DNA from: Mytilus californianus
Lineage: Eukaryota; Mollusca; Bivalvia; Mytilida; Mytilidae
Assembly: GCF_021869535.1 (NCBI RefSeq)
Contig: NW_026262734.1
Span: 92,509,285-92,573,284, forward strand
Length of the DNA stretch: 64,000 bases
Reading direction: 5' to 3'
Shown: in pieces, positions 10,877-21,372 of the stretch
How positions within the stretch are numbered: the first letter of the stretch is position 1
Layout of the letters: the number at the start of each line of letters is the position of its first letter
Translations under genes and position numbers: made by a program
Notes under the pieces: generated by a model
Told to the model about the DNA's origin: nothing
Database searches by the model: none
The model's input: only the letters and a program-made list of their open reading frames with translations

Positions 10877-11782
10877 CAAGTTTGATATAAGTCTGACTTT
10901 GGATTGTAATCAAATATTTGACACATTATAGGGGGGAAATTTCTGGATCCACCACTGGGTATTGAATCTTTAGATTAAAGAGTACCATATACACTTAAAC
11001 TAAAGTTTTTTGTCCAGAAACCAAATGTCTTTAAAGGACAACAATGTGATAGCAGTATACTGTGTAGCAGTATACGACCCCATATTGTGGTTGTATAAAA
11101 AAATTGTTTGTTCTTTTAAACTTTTTCATAATTCATATACAAGAAATGTAGGCCTGTTTGGGATTGCTTGCAATGCAATTTTCCTTATAAATTCAACCTT
11201 ACATAGTAATGCCGGATTTTGATTGGTTGGTAACCAGAGTATTTTTCGTACATTCTTATCCTTTTTACTCTATTTCTGTACTAAAAATCTTTAGTACCGG
11301 ACATTTACTTTTAATATTTAGTACTACTTCTTTACTTAAAAATTATTGTAATATTTAGGTACGGTACCAGTATTTTACAGTACTTGTTTTGTACTAAAAA
11401 TTTTGGTACAGAAATAATACCCACAGTGATCATAATATTCCATGTTTGAAAATCATAACTTTAAGAGATTTGAAATAGACAAACTATCAAAATGCTGAAA
11501 ATGTAACGGTGTAATAACATGAATAAAAAACTGTAGTACTTAAATTTCATGTACAAATCAAGTACTGTAAAATACAGGAACTTAATATCATGATAATTTT
11601 AAAGTAACAAAATGGTACTAAATATTAAAAGTAGATTTCCAGTACTACATAATTTTGGTACAGAAATAGTAGCTATGCAAAAGTAGCTGTGTAACCAATG
11701 TCAAGTTCTTTGACTACATTTATTCAGAAAACTATAATGTGTCAAATATTTATTTACAATCCAAATTCAGACCTGTATCAAG
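10877..11782. repeat. Interrupted palindromic repeat (GTAC-rich)
   Basis: The outer arms at 10877-10930 and 11733-11782 are imperfect reverse complements (both contain CAAATATTTGACACATTATA or a close variant). The inner arms at about 11271-11400 and 11530-11668 are also inverted copies: ATTTCTGTAC, later CTTTTAATATTTAGTAC, later TATTTTACAGTACTTG. The left arm is broken by a foreign piece at 10931-10957 that carries a GGATCCACCACTG terminus of the MITE family seen at 21 kb. Confidence 0.65.
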
Positions 11783-11790
11783 GAATCAGA

Positions 11791-12409
11791 AACTTGTCAA
11801 CATTTAAGTTAAGTACTATGGAGTATTATTACTACAACTGCACAATATTAATGACTTTACCATAAGTTATTTCTTGGTTTCCTTAAACTGACCTCATCAC
11901 GAATATCAACAAATTGTTTACGGTTTTGTAAAAAAAATAATTTGTCACTTCTAACATGGATAATTTTCGACTTGCCCACAACAAGAATCAAAACTTTGAA
12001 CTCTATGACCTCAAACTTTAAAAAAATCTTGGAAACTACATGTACATGATGTACCGAGTCTGACAAGAAAAAAATATTCAAATAAAGTCATCATTTTAAT
12101 AACATACCTCTCATCACAAAATTATTCATTGACTACTGCTCCTCTGTGCTCATATGCACATAAATCAATATGACAATCTATGAATCCACTATATAATCTA
12201 GACATCAATGACCCAAATGAATTCTGTTCTGTTGCTTAGCTTCTCCTACTTCTCAAAGTACTTGTACTTTCATTGAAAATGCTAAAAGAAATAATGGTTA
12301 ATGAAATGAAGTTATAATATCTGCCAAAATTGCCTTTAATATTTGATCCGGCAAAATTGGCTTAGTTTGATCTTTTAAAACTAGACCAACAAACTTTCCC
12401 TGAAAAAAT
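11791..12409. other. Intergenic, no recognisable feature
   Basis: AT-rich DNA without coding signal. A 74-codon minus-strand frame near 11857-12081 has no recognisable domain. Confidence 0.4.
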
Positions 12410-12906
12410 AGAGGCTTCCAAGAGCCTCAGTCACTCACCAGTATCCACTGTGGTTTTGGAAATCATGTAAAATAACGTTTAAATCATAATAAATAGTATT
12501 AGATACCCCAATAATGATTGTGGCCAAGTATGGTTAAATTTGGCCGAGCAGTTTTAGAGAAGATTTTAGTAAAAGATTACAAAAATTTACGAAAAATGGT
12601 TAATAAAATTGACTATAAAGGGCAATAACTCCTTAAAAGGTCAATTGACAATTTTGGTCCTGTCGACTTATTTGTAGATCTTACTTTGCTGAACATTATT
12701 TCTGTTTACAGTTTATCTCTATCTCTAATAATATTCAAGATAATTACCAAAAACTGCAAAATTTCCCTAAAATTACCAATTCAGGGGCAGCAACCCAACA
12801 ACAGGTTGTCTGATTTGTCTAAAAATTTCATAGCAGATAGAACTTAACCTGGTGAACGTTTTAACCCCACGTCAGATTTGCTCTGAATGCTTTAGTCTCA
12901 GAGATA
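12410..12906 (+). repeat. Dispersed bivalve repeat, left part (split by insertion)
   Basis: It starts with the small hairpin AGAGGCTTCCAAGAGCCT and runs through CAATAACTCCTTAAAAGGTC and CAATTCAGGGGCAGCAACCC. I recognise this family as abundant in bivalves. It stops at 12906 and resumes at 14180 with ATAAGCCAAAAACTGCATTT, so the two parts were once contiguous. Confidence 0.8.
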
Positions 12907-13150
12907 CATGTGTAGGACTCAGAACTGCGATGGTACTCCGAACTGCGATGGTCACGCCGAAGTGCGATGGTCCATGCTGATGTGCGTTGGTTAACACGCT
13001 GAAGTGTAATGGTCCATTGTGACACTAACTTGTTGTTAGATATGCTGAAGTGCGTTTGGTGGGTACGCTAAAGTGCGATGGTCTAACTGTGATGTTGTGT
13101 ATACTAGCTAAATGCAATGGTCTGAAGTTGAAATCCCATTTTTAAATGTG

Positions 13151-13210
13151 GGGGTGTAGTGGTTAATGTGCTAGCCTCGCATTTGGAAGACCAGGTTTTC
13201 TGGTCAGGTC
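13151..13210 (+). other. Possible tRNA-derived relic inside the transposon
   Basis: GTGTAGTGGTTAATGTGCTA resembles a tRNA A box, and about 40 bases later there is a poor B-box-like stretch (CAGGTTTTCTGGTC). The anticodon arm cannot be folded convincingly. It may be a degenerate SINE head or chance. Confidence 0.25.
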
Positions 13211-14071
13211 AAAATAAAGACTTTAATTTTTAATTTGCTAATGTTTTGCTTAGTATACAACAGTATGAGGCAGAAAATAGACTGGATGGCTCAGATTAAG
13301 TATAATGGATTCGAGTTGGGGGACATTGTTTTTATAATGAGCATTCAAGTGCGATAAAAAATAAAACGGGTATAGCACAGCGCTCTTTGTAGTACTAACT
13401 AAGCAGGATACATTTAATTTTATCAAATATACTAGTAACTTGTTCTTGTCATGTCAGTAGCTACGAAATTTCTCACAACACTCATGCATCTATTTATTTA
13501 ATAAATCATAACAGTTTTTAAGAAATAAAAACTACCGATTACATTTATGCTTGACATATAGTGAGACATGACGCTTGTTCTGTCATTAGCTTGAGAATTA
13601 GCTGATTTTTCGCTAAGCAGCAGAAACTGAGAATTACAACAAGTTGGCACCATTTGGGTTTCTTTTGGCCTAACCCATAGCAGAATATTAATACTTTAAA
13701 CAAAATAAAATAACCAAGATTGCCCGTTTTCTTACAAAGCATGCCGGATTCATTTCGAGAATAAAACAAAATTATCGCTACTTGATATAACGAAAACATT
13801 GCTAATAATTAATTTATTATTTTAAAAGTTGGCCACACAAAATAATGTGATGTTAACTTGAGGAGAAGTCAAATTTTATATAAGACCAAGACATGCTCAA
13901 AACTGTTACTTAAATCGTTAGTTTCATTCTGTTTCCTTTCCTTAGTACGTACGAAACCTTCATCTACAAATCTTATTCTCCTGCCTGTGAATCCATTTGT
14001 TTCATAACGTTGTATTTGAAAACGTCACAATATCAAACGTCATGCAAAATCATCCCACTTCATCGAAAGGA

Positions 14072-14154
14072 CCATCGCACTTCGGCGTGGACCATCGCAC
14101 TTCGGCGTGGACCATCGCACTTCGGCGTGGACCATTGCACTTCAGCGTCCCCAT
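14072..14154. repeat. 20-bp tandem repeat, about four copies
   Basis: ACCATCGCACTTCGGCGTGG is repeated three times exactly and once with changes, near the right end of the transposon. The same motif is scattered in inverted orientation near its left end (12920-13090). Confidence 0.9.
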
Positions 14155-14177
14155 CGCACCTCCGAGTCCTACACATG

Positions 14178-14400
14178 TATAAGCCAAAAACTGCATTTTA
14201 CCCCTATGTTCTATTTTTAGCCATGTTGGCATGTTAGTTAGCAGGAGAGGTCATCTGACACATATTTCTAACTAAATATCCTAATGATGTTTGTGGCCAA
14301 GTTTGGTTCAATTTGACTCCCTAGTTTCAGAAGAGAAGATTTTTGTAAAAGTTAACAGCGACGGACAACGACGACAGACGCCTTGTGATGAGAAAAGCTA
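14178..14400 (+). repeat. Dispersed bivalve repeat, right part
   Basis: This continues the repeat that begins at 12410: ATAAGCCAAAAACTGCATTT, then GTTTGTGGCCAAGTTTGGTT, then a GACGGACAACGACGAC stretch and GATGAGAAAAGCTAAT at its end. Confidence 0.8.
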
Positions 14401-14900
14401 ATAAACAGCTGTGCCACGAGCGCATGATACACCCGTCGTCTTGTGTGTGAAGTTTTATGCAATAATCATAAATAGTTTCTGAGATACGGCGCGACATGTG
14501 AAAACCCCCCTTTTTTACAAAAAACTCAATAACTAAAATAAAATTTTGAATCATCACCAAAAAGTAAACAGATCTTAAGATTAATATAGATAAGTAGTGT
14601 GTAAAGTTTTAAGCAACAATAATACATGTTTTTTGAGATACGGCGCGACATGTGAAAAAAACACACCCCTGTTTTAGCTATAAAGTCTTGTAACTACGAA
14701 AGTTTAAATCTTATTTTCACCAAAAAGTATGCAGATAGTTTGACCATCATAAGAAACGACTATGTTAAGTTTCATTAAATTTGGATAAGTGGTTCTCAAG
14801 TTACAGTGCGACATGTGGACGCCAGAGAGACAGACAGACAGACAGACGGCCGGAAGCCGGACATTTGTATACCATAATATGTCCCGTAAAAAATTTGACA
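14401..14900. repeat. Tandem units with GATACGGCGCGACATGTG
   Basis: Three diverged units of about 155-165 bp are marked by GAGATACGGCGCGACATGTG at 14481 and 14635 and by a weaker form near 14799. They end in a (GACA)n stretch. The family type is common in bivalves and is non-coding. Confidence 0.65.
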
Positions 14901-15216
14901 GGCGTATAAAAATGACTATAAAAAATCAAAGTATTTAATCATTTTAATGTTCTAATGATCTAATCCATCATATAAAATCCATATGACCCTTGAATGAAGG
15001 GATGAACAAAAGCGGTTATATACATGTATAATTGGATCTCTGAATCTGTCATGATTTATAATGCCAATCTTTGGGCATCAACTTATCATCAAGTTATTTA
15101 AATAATCATGATACTTTTTGAAATTTGAAGTCATTCAAAAATGTTTAAATTATACCAAAAGTTGAACTAGTATTTGATATAAGGTAATATCTGAGAAATG
15201 GACTAAACGAGACAAG
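14901..15216. other. Intergenic, no recognisable feature
   Basis: AT-rich DNA with no feature that I can support. Confidence 0.4.
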
Positions 15217-16433
15217 CAGTGTTCCAGCTTGAATCTCAGGGCAGAAGGGTGCTAGTTGTCTGAAAGGGCACTTTAGCGTTATAACCCTGATTTTAAGGGC
15301 AATGTTGGACAGTGTATAAATTACCTTGAATATTGCTAGGCTCAGCTGTCGAACATTAGTTGTATTTAAACCATATTCAGAAATTAATGTGTTCTTGATG
15401 TTGGTTCCCATAAGAATTTTCTTTTATCAAATTATCATACCATGAAGCAAAGCATATCATTTTGATGTTAATCTAAACAAACTTGTACATTTGATAAGGA
15501 AAATAATCATCAGAAATTTCAATGTTTTATTACTTATACCAGTCTATAAAAATAAACAAGTAGTTTTGAAAGATGGAGTTATACATGCAAAATTGAATGT
15601 TTAATGTAATTAAATTATCTACATTTAAATTACTTGTTCAAACATATAGTATATATGTTATTGAGAGTTATTTATTATCATTTGAATTGTTACAAAAAAG
15701 TATTTTTAAGTGCACACCAAAGTGCTCCTCGGTAAGGAGTTTTATAAATATAACAGGTGAGACAGGAGATGATCATATTATATTGATGCAATAATATATT
15801 GCAGAAGGTATAAACAGTTACTTTTTTCTCCATCATTGTTAAAAATAAATTTGTTGAGTGCTCCTATGTCAGGAGGATTATAAAATACAAGAAGTAAAAC
15901 AGGAAGTGAATCTTGTTATGTTCAAAGTACAAATTTCTTTGGTTCTTCTTTAAATTTCATACTCATGGTTATGAAACAAAACATTTTTTACCAATTAAGT
16001 CAAAACTATGTATACATGCCTTTAAAATTGTTTAAGATTTTATTTTTTATGTTATGCCTACTGAAATAAATTTTTTCAGGTGTACATGCTGTACATAAAC
16101 ATTACAAATGGATAACATGTGGACATTTCATTCTGTATTAAATATCTAGTATTTGTTCAATTATCTTAAATCCACTAATTAGCAGTAAACAATCATTAAC
16201 AAAGGTGATAAAACTGCCAAAGCATTAGGTATTTAACTTAATCCCATTGTCAGTTAATTAGTGTTACACAATCAGGTAACAATTTACCGGAAACGCCGGT
16301 AGGCATGAAATTTGGAAATTTTATTTTTTTGAAAAGGCAGAGGGGTGCATTCTTTTACTTTGGAGGGCAGAAGGGCGGGGGTAAGGGCATCAAGGGCGGG
16401 CCGCCCTTCTATTTAGGGCAGGCGGGAACACTG
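15217..16433. mobile_element. TIR element of 1.2 kb beginning CAGTGTTCC
   Basis: The left end is CAGTGTTCCAGC and the right end is the complement of CAGTGTTCCCGCC. Both are followed inward by AGGGC-rich stretches. A 5-bp direct repeat ACAAG abuts both ends (15212-15216 and 16434-16438). No transposase frame is seen. CAGTG termini suggest a hAT-like element, but the 5-bp duplication is not the usual 8 bp. Confidence 0.55.
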
Positions 16434-16644
16434 ACAAGGTTTGGTGGTAAATACATGTACCTTGAAAGTTATTGGCTTTGAACTAGCTGTTAGCAATTGG
16501 GAGTACTCTCAGATCTATACTTAGTCTTTTTAGTTTTGGGGATGTATAAATCTGCTTTAAAAGCCCTTTTCACACCAATATCCCAGCTAAGGTGGTTGGT
16601 TTAGTACCACAAACTACTAGTCTAGCCCCACCACAACCTTTTGA

Positions 16645-16955
16645 ATGCGTCTGTCTCATGTCAGAAGCCTGTTAGTGTTATTCAGTGGTTCAGTTTGTCG
16701 TTTGTTGCTGTTTATAATATTTTGTTTTTTTGGTTCTGTTTTTTATATATTACATTGTATAAATTAGTCTGTTAGTTTTCTGGTTTGAATTGATTTACAA
16801 ATATGTGATTCTCATATAGGGTCTTTAAAACCTGACTATGCGGTATTGGCTTTGCTCATTGTTGAAGGATGTACAGTGACCTATTGTTGTTAACTTCAAT
16901 GTCATTTGATTTCTGGTGGAGAGTTGTCTTTTCTCATTGGTGTAAACAATATTTT
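16645..16955 (+). mobile_element. Dispersed retroposon-like repeat (tail TTGTCT-CATTGG)
   Basis: It carries the landmarks TCAGAAGCCTGT, AGTTTTCTGGTTTGAATT, CTGACTATGCGGTATTGGCT and GGAGAGTTGTC near the 3' end. Other copies lie at 22801-23065 and 35620-35885. I recognise this family as very abundant in mussel sequences. Confidence 0.7.
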
Positions 16956-17126
16956 ATTTTGAAAATAATTACGTAATTTAAACATTATTATCATTACAAT
17001 ATGACAGATTTATTAGGATTGAAAAACAAGTGAATTTACACTTTTAAAAATTCCTCTATTTTTTTTCATTGGCAATCACCGCATTTTCTTATTTTTATAT
17101 TTACATTACATACATGTAAAGCAGAC

Positions 17127-17206
17127 CTTTCATCTTCTCGAGGAGTCCACTTCCTATGTACAACCAGGGGGCCCAAACAGCATCATCATGCATGATTTTG
17201 AGTCAG
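17127..17206 (-). other. Weak candidate coding exon of a host gene
   Basis: On the minus strand a T-rich AG acceptor (intron AG at 17208-17207) precedes an 80-base block of higher GC content. It has an ATG at 17193-17191 and an open frame beginning MHDDAVWAPWLYIGSG, followed by a possible GT donor at 17126-17125. I do not recognise the protein. Read through the donor, the frame continues about ten codons to a stop. It may be the first coding exon of a gene extending to lower coordinates, or chance. Confidence 0.25.
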
Positions 17207-17992
17207 CTAAAAAAAGAATCAAATAGATTATGATACAATAAATAAATACATAAATTACATAATAATTTAATAATAAATAATGAATCTACAATCATATTTT
17301 AAGAAGTGAAACATCATTTTAAATCAATAGATATCATATATTAAATTTCGATTTTTTTGTATCAGTAATTTCTGGGTAGATAAGTAAATACGGGCGAGTT
17401 GGCAGACCTTTATTTTTTTTATATTCTATATTCATTTGGATTTTACCCAAGTTAGGCGAGTTGCCATTGTTGACAGGAGTATATTTTACGGATTTAACCC
17501 TTTTCATAAGTGGGGCAATTTTTTTTAAAAGCGGGGCGAGTTGGTAAGGAAGCCACCACTTGATTTTTATGGGGTGGGGGCTAGGATAAGAATGTTATCC
17601 TGCATTTTTTTTAATTGAAATCTCTGTCCTGCCAGTTAATTTTTCACTATATTCGTTCCTGGTAATTCTTTACATAAATCCTAGCTTTTTTTAACTTATA
17701 AGTTGACAGAACTCCAGTTCCGCATATTTTTCAAATAACACACCCCTACCAGTACCCCCCAATAAAACTCACATGGTAGCTCCCTTAACAAGAGTGGGAT
17801 ATTTTTATAAAGGGAGGCGTGTTGTTTAAAAAGTAGGGCGTTTTGCCAGTGGGTCGAGTTGACTTGCGTCCGTTCTTGACAATCTTTGACTGATTTTCGG
17901 GTTTGCATGCGATGACATTTATAAAGTCAAATTTTTTTTCATGAAAAGTATAGCACTAGCATCTTCTTAAATATGTACATGATAATATTTAC
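17207..17992. other. Intergenic or intronic, AT-rich
   Basis: It contains three GGGCGAGTTGG-like short motifs near 17390, 17530 and 17836 that look like diverged copies of one another. I see nothing else. If the two candidate exons are real, this is the intron between them. Confidence 0.35.
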
Positions 17993-18130
17993 CTTTCGTT
18001 GCGCTTTCCAAGTACAAAATATTGGGTACGTAATCCGTTAAGAGAAACACAAATTTCTTTCGTTCCCCGGTTTCTTCCAGTTAATCGACAAGCAACCCAT
18101 TTCAATTTATCTGTTCATACTAATAACTTT
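17993..18130 (-). other. Weak candidate 5' untranslated exon and promoter-side region
   Basis: On the minus strand the sequence GCGCAACGAAAG is followed directly by GTAAAT, a good consensus splice donor with the exon ending at 17993. The upstream stretch is richer in CpG than its surroundings. A short frame starting MGCLSINW ends in a stop before the donor, so the exon would be untranslated or carry an upstream frame. Confidence 0.25.
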
Positions 18131-18208
18131 TTGACCCATCGGTTTTGAAAAACTAGAGTTCTTTGTATTATCTATCTGACTATAATATATCTTTCCATTC
18201 TTTAAACT

Positions 18209-18243
18209 CAAGGATTTGTACAGTGACACTATACAAATCCTTG
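18209..18243. repeat. Hairpin CAAGGATTTGTA (first of three)
   Basis: A perfect 12-bp stem (CAAGGATTTGTA and TACAAATCCTTG) with an 11-base loop. Similar hairpins occur at 18502-18528 and 20186-20216. Confidence 0.8.
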
Positions 18244-18501
18244 TTAAACTGTAAAACATGAATTCAACAGCAGACGAGCGTCCATGGATTTTGCGTCATA
18301 GTATAAAAAACGGCAACGGAGAAAATATTTCCGGGTTTTCGTATTCGACGTGTCAAGCTTTCGTACATTTACGATCATTTACGTATATGAGAGTTAGTCC
18401 GGAACCCGGTCTGGAATCAAGAATGGGGATTTAAGTAGAGAAAATAATTACAAAAAAGTTCAGAAGTGGTACACTGAGTATTATATGCCTTTGTTATAAT
18501 C

Positions 18502-18528
18502 AAGGATTTGTATACTCTACAAATCCTT
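18502..18528. repeat. Hairpin AAGGATTTGTA (second of three)
   Basis: A perfect 11-bp stem with a 5-base loop. The stem matches the hairpin at 18209. Confidence 0.8.
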
Positions 18529-18710
18529 AATATAAGACCATGAAGAATCAGAGACATACATGTACATTCGTACATGTCTCTGGAAGAAGTGAGAATAAAG
18601 AAAAAACTAAATAAAGAATATTTAATTATTTATTTATTATTTAATCTATAACTTATTCACTTATTTTACATTTTGTTCTATTCAGAATTAAATACAAGAC
18701 TGTTTGCTGA

Positions 18711-20114
18711 CAGTGGCGGATCCAGAGGGGGGTGTAGAGGGCGTACGCCCCCCCCCCCCCCCCCCCCCCCCTTTGCTTGGATTTTTTTTTTTTTTTTTTA
18801 TAAAATGATTAATCAGACTAGACGTCGTGAACTTTGCCATCTCCCGTGTATTTAATTTTTATGCGACAATTCTTTACTTATAAAGATATTTTTTGCTGGT
18901 ATTTACTGATTATGTCAAAGTCATGTGATTCGCTATGGTGGAGTTGACCAGTGCGTCAAAAAAACGTCACTCAGTCATTTTGAAATTCAAATTACAGTAA
19001 CACATTGCTTAGGCTGAGGATGACAACCATGATACCTTCAAAGCGACGCAGGATTGAGCAAGAACGTAGTGACTTCTATTTCACAATTCAACAAAACAGA
19101 AAGTAATACTCTATTACACTCTCATGAAAAAAAATCGACAGCAATAAATATTATTTACCTATGAAAACATGTTTAACCCCAAACGCCCCAGCCTATTTAA
19201 AAATAACATGATAGCTGAATAATGATCCCCAATCAGTATAAGCTCTAGATAGATTTAAAGTCTAAGGTACGAACCATTTGATTTGAGGAGGCAGTCTAAG
19301 GTATTTGAGAGAAAAAAATCTGACTCTGATTTTTGCATTAAATAAAAATTCTGGCCGTATCTGGATTGAAAACAATAATCTTGTCCACTTTTTTGCTATT
19401 AGAAACGAAAATTTCCAACAGAATTATCTAGCATTAAATGAACATGATGAATAAAAAACGGGCGTATTTTTTTGAGGCCGGGGTTTGCATGTCTGACCGG
19501 AATGTCTGTTTCGCCGAACTGATATATTGAATACTTTTTTCAAGACCAGACTGCAACCTGACTGCTGAGTGTGGCCTTTATGTCTCCATTTGTCGACCGT
19601 CATTCATAAATTCGTTGTCATTTCGGACTCATTCGTAGCCTTTGGTTGATTTGGAACCCCTCACCTCCCTTAATTTTGTTGGGTGAAACATATCAACCAA
19701 ACATTTGGATAAAAATTGCTTGTTTAACTCGTGTCGGTTGTATTGTAAATTTCATCGAATAGCCCGGCGTATTTCTTGTTTACAACAAGAAATCTGTGAG
19801 GTTATGCTAACTTAACATACAACAAACGAGAATTTTCCATGTCTATTTTTTACTGACAAGTCCCACATCAAATATATCAGTACATAGCTTTGGATCCATA
19901 CTATCATTTTATGATAGACAATCAATAGGGAGAATACAGCATAAAAAATGTCCAACCCTTACACTTTGCAGCAACTATAGAATATACATGCCCCACGCCA
20001 GGAACCGTTTAAAAAGTGCATTTTACACTTATTTTATGTTTTTTAGCCCCAAAAAGGTCCAAATTTTTTTTAAAAACTTCGCCCCCCCTTTCCAAATTTC
20101 TGGATCCGCCCCTG
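18711..20114. mobile_element. 1.4-kb element with CAGNGGCGGATCCAG termini
   Basis: The left end is CAGTGGCGGATCCAGAGGGG and the right end is the complement of CAGGGGCGGATCCAGAAA. The termini resemble hAT-group elements found in many animals. No target duplication is visible and no transposase frame survives. A 24-base poly-C tract (18748-18771) and poly-T lie just inside the left end. Confidence 0.6.
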
Positions 20115-20122
20115 CTCAGCGA

Positions 20123-20140
20123 GGGGGGGGGGGGGGGGGG
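20123..20140. repeat. Poly-G tract, 18 bases
   Basis: It begins 9 bases after the right terminus of the preceding element. It may be the remnant of an abutting GGATCC-family terminus, since these have G-rich subterminal sequence. Confidence 0.9.
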
Positions 20141-20185
20141 CGCGCGGAATTATGGAAAATTGACAAACGAGGATTACTCTTATCA

Positions 20186-20216
20186 AGGATTTGTATATTA
20201 TTACTATACAAATCCT
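20186..20216. repeat. Hairpin AGGATTTGTATA (third of three)
   Basis: Stems AGGATTTGTATA and TATACAAATCCT, with a short AT loop. Same motif as at 18209 and 18502. Confidence 0.8.
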
Positions 20217-21081
20217 AGCTCTAATCAGAGAAGAACTAAAGGTTAAACAGTAACTCAATAATAAATAAAATATAAACATAGGAATGCTCTTGGTTACAGA
20301 ATTGGCTTAAGGAGTCTATCAGTCTTGGCGGAGACTTAAGGGGGGGGGGTCACTTATGTATTCATTTAAGTGCATTCGAAATTTTACTAATCGGACAGAC
20401 CTTCAGTTAAGAATCCGTGTCAAGTTCTTTTGTAATCATGATTATTAGGAAACATCTTATAAGTTTTCCTACTGCCTCCTTGATTTACTCTATACAAGGT
20501 TCTACACAAGTATTATAATAGCCAGTGCTACATAATCACCCTGATCGATCCTTGAAATGGCTAAATTTTGGACTTGATCTATTGGTCCAAGGTTAAACAA
20601 TATATTTTGTTTTATAATTCTCAACTTATGAACTTTGCTTGCAAATACTTTAATCACTATCTCCTATATTCAACGAAAAGCTCACCAGATCTTAGGGAGG
20701 AGTCGACATCAAAAGTTCAATGTAGGATAATTCACTGACCCCCCCCCCCCCCTTTTTCACTTAATTTGGGAAAAATTGATTTGATATATATGTAAAATTG
20801 ATGTTGGATAAACAAAACTTGCAGCAATTTTTACCCACCCACCCCACCCCCAAACTATTTGATTTAAGTTTTTTTATCCTACATCGATCTTATGATGTCG
20901 TCAGTCCCTTATGTTATCATGTTTGTCAAAATGTCGAATCAAATCAAAATTTTACTTACTAAATTTGCAATTATACTAAGACGTAGGTTGCCACATGTTG
21001 AGCAGCCCCGGGAAGTTCCGAACTGTTCACTACTATCACTACTTGAGTTCATTCATGTATTTTGGATGTTCATGTTGCACA
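20217..21081. other. Intergenic with G/C homopolymers
   Basis: A G10 tract lies at 20340-20349 and a C14 tract at 20739-20752. An 80-codon plus frame at 20892-21134 has no recognisable domain. Nothing else is supported. Confidence 0.4.
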
Positions 21082-21372
21082 CAGAGGCGAATTCAGTGCA
21101 CCCTGCCCCTCCCCTTTTTGTGGGAAAAATTTGATTGATTGTATAGGGATTATCACTTAAGCATGCAGAGGTGGATTTAGAGGGGGCCAGGGGGTATTTG
21201 GTTGATTATATAGGAAATCACTGAAGCATGACCAGAGCGGGACCCTCAGTTAGGCAGTCAGTGGGCCCCACTTATGAAAATATCTGGATCCGCCACTGGC
21301 ATGACTAGTGAGGCCTGCTTTTTAACAGTCAGTGCCCCCACCCCCTTTATGAAAATTTCTGGATCAGTCAGT
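21082..21372 (+). mobile_element. GGATCC-family MITE, split by another copy
   Basis: The outer copy runs CAGAGGCGAATTCAG, then TATAGGGATTATCAC and AAGCATG, stops at 21165, and resumes at 21299 with GCATGACTAGTG and TGAAAATTTCTGGATC. It matches the copy at 25441-25597 when the inner element is removed. Confidence 0.8.
21166..21298 (+). mobile_element. Inner MITE copy with 5-bp duplication GCATG
   Basis: A 133-bp copy of the same family (CAGAGGTGGATTTAGAGGGG to GGATCCGCCACTG) is inserted in the outer copy. GCATG is present on both sides (21161-21165 and 21299-21303). The outer sequence is restored exactly when one GCATG and the insert are removed. Confidence 0.85.

Larger units (their letters stand above)
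12907..14177. mobile_element. 1.27-kb non-autonomous DNA transposon, TA target duplication
   Basis: The terminal inverted repeats are CATGTGTAGGACTC at 12907 and GAGTCCTACACATG ending at 14177, a perfect 14-bp match. A TA flanks each side (12905-12906 and 14178-14179). Removing the element with one TA restores the surrounding dispersed repeat. The subterminal regions carry GAAGTGCGATGG-type motifs, in opposite orientation at the two ends. No transposase is present. TA duplication fits the Tc1/mariner group and some other superfamilies, so I do not assign one. Confidence 0.85.

Noticed and set aside
13151..13210. Functional tRNA gene
   Set aside because: Only an A-box-like start is present. 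The B box and anticodon arm do not fold.
13997..14237. Frames with repeated DHRTSAWTIALRRGP-type segments
   Set aside because: Products of the 20-bp tandem repeat at the transposon end, readable in three frames and on both strands.
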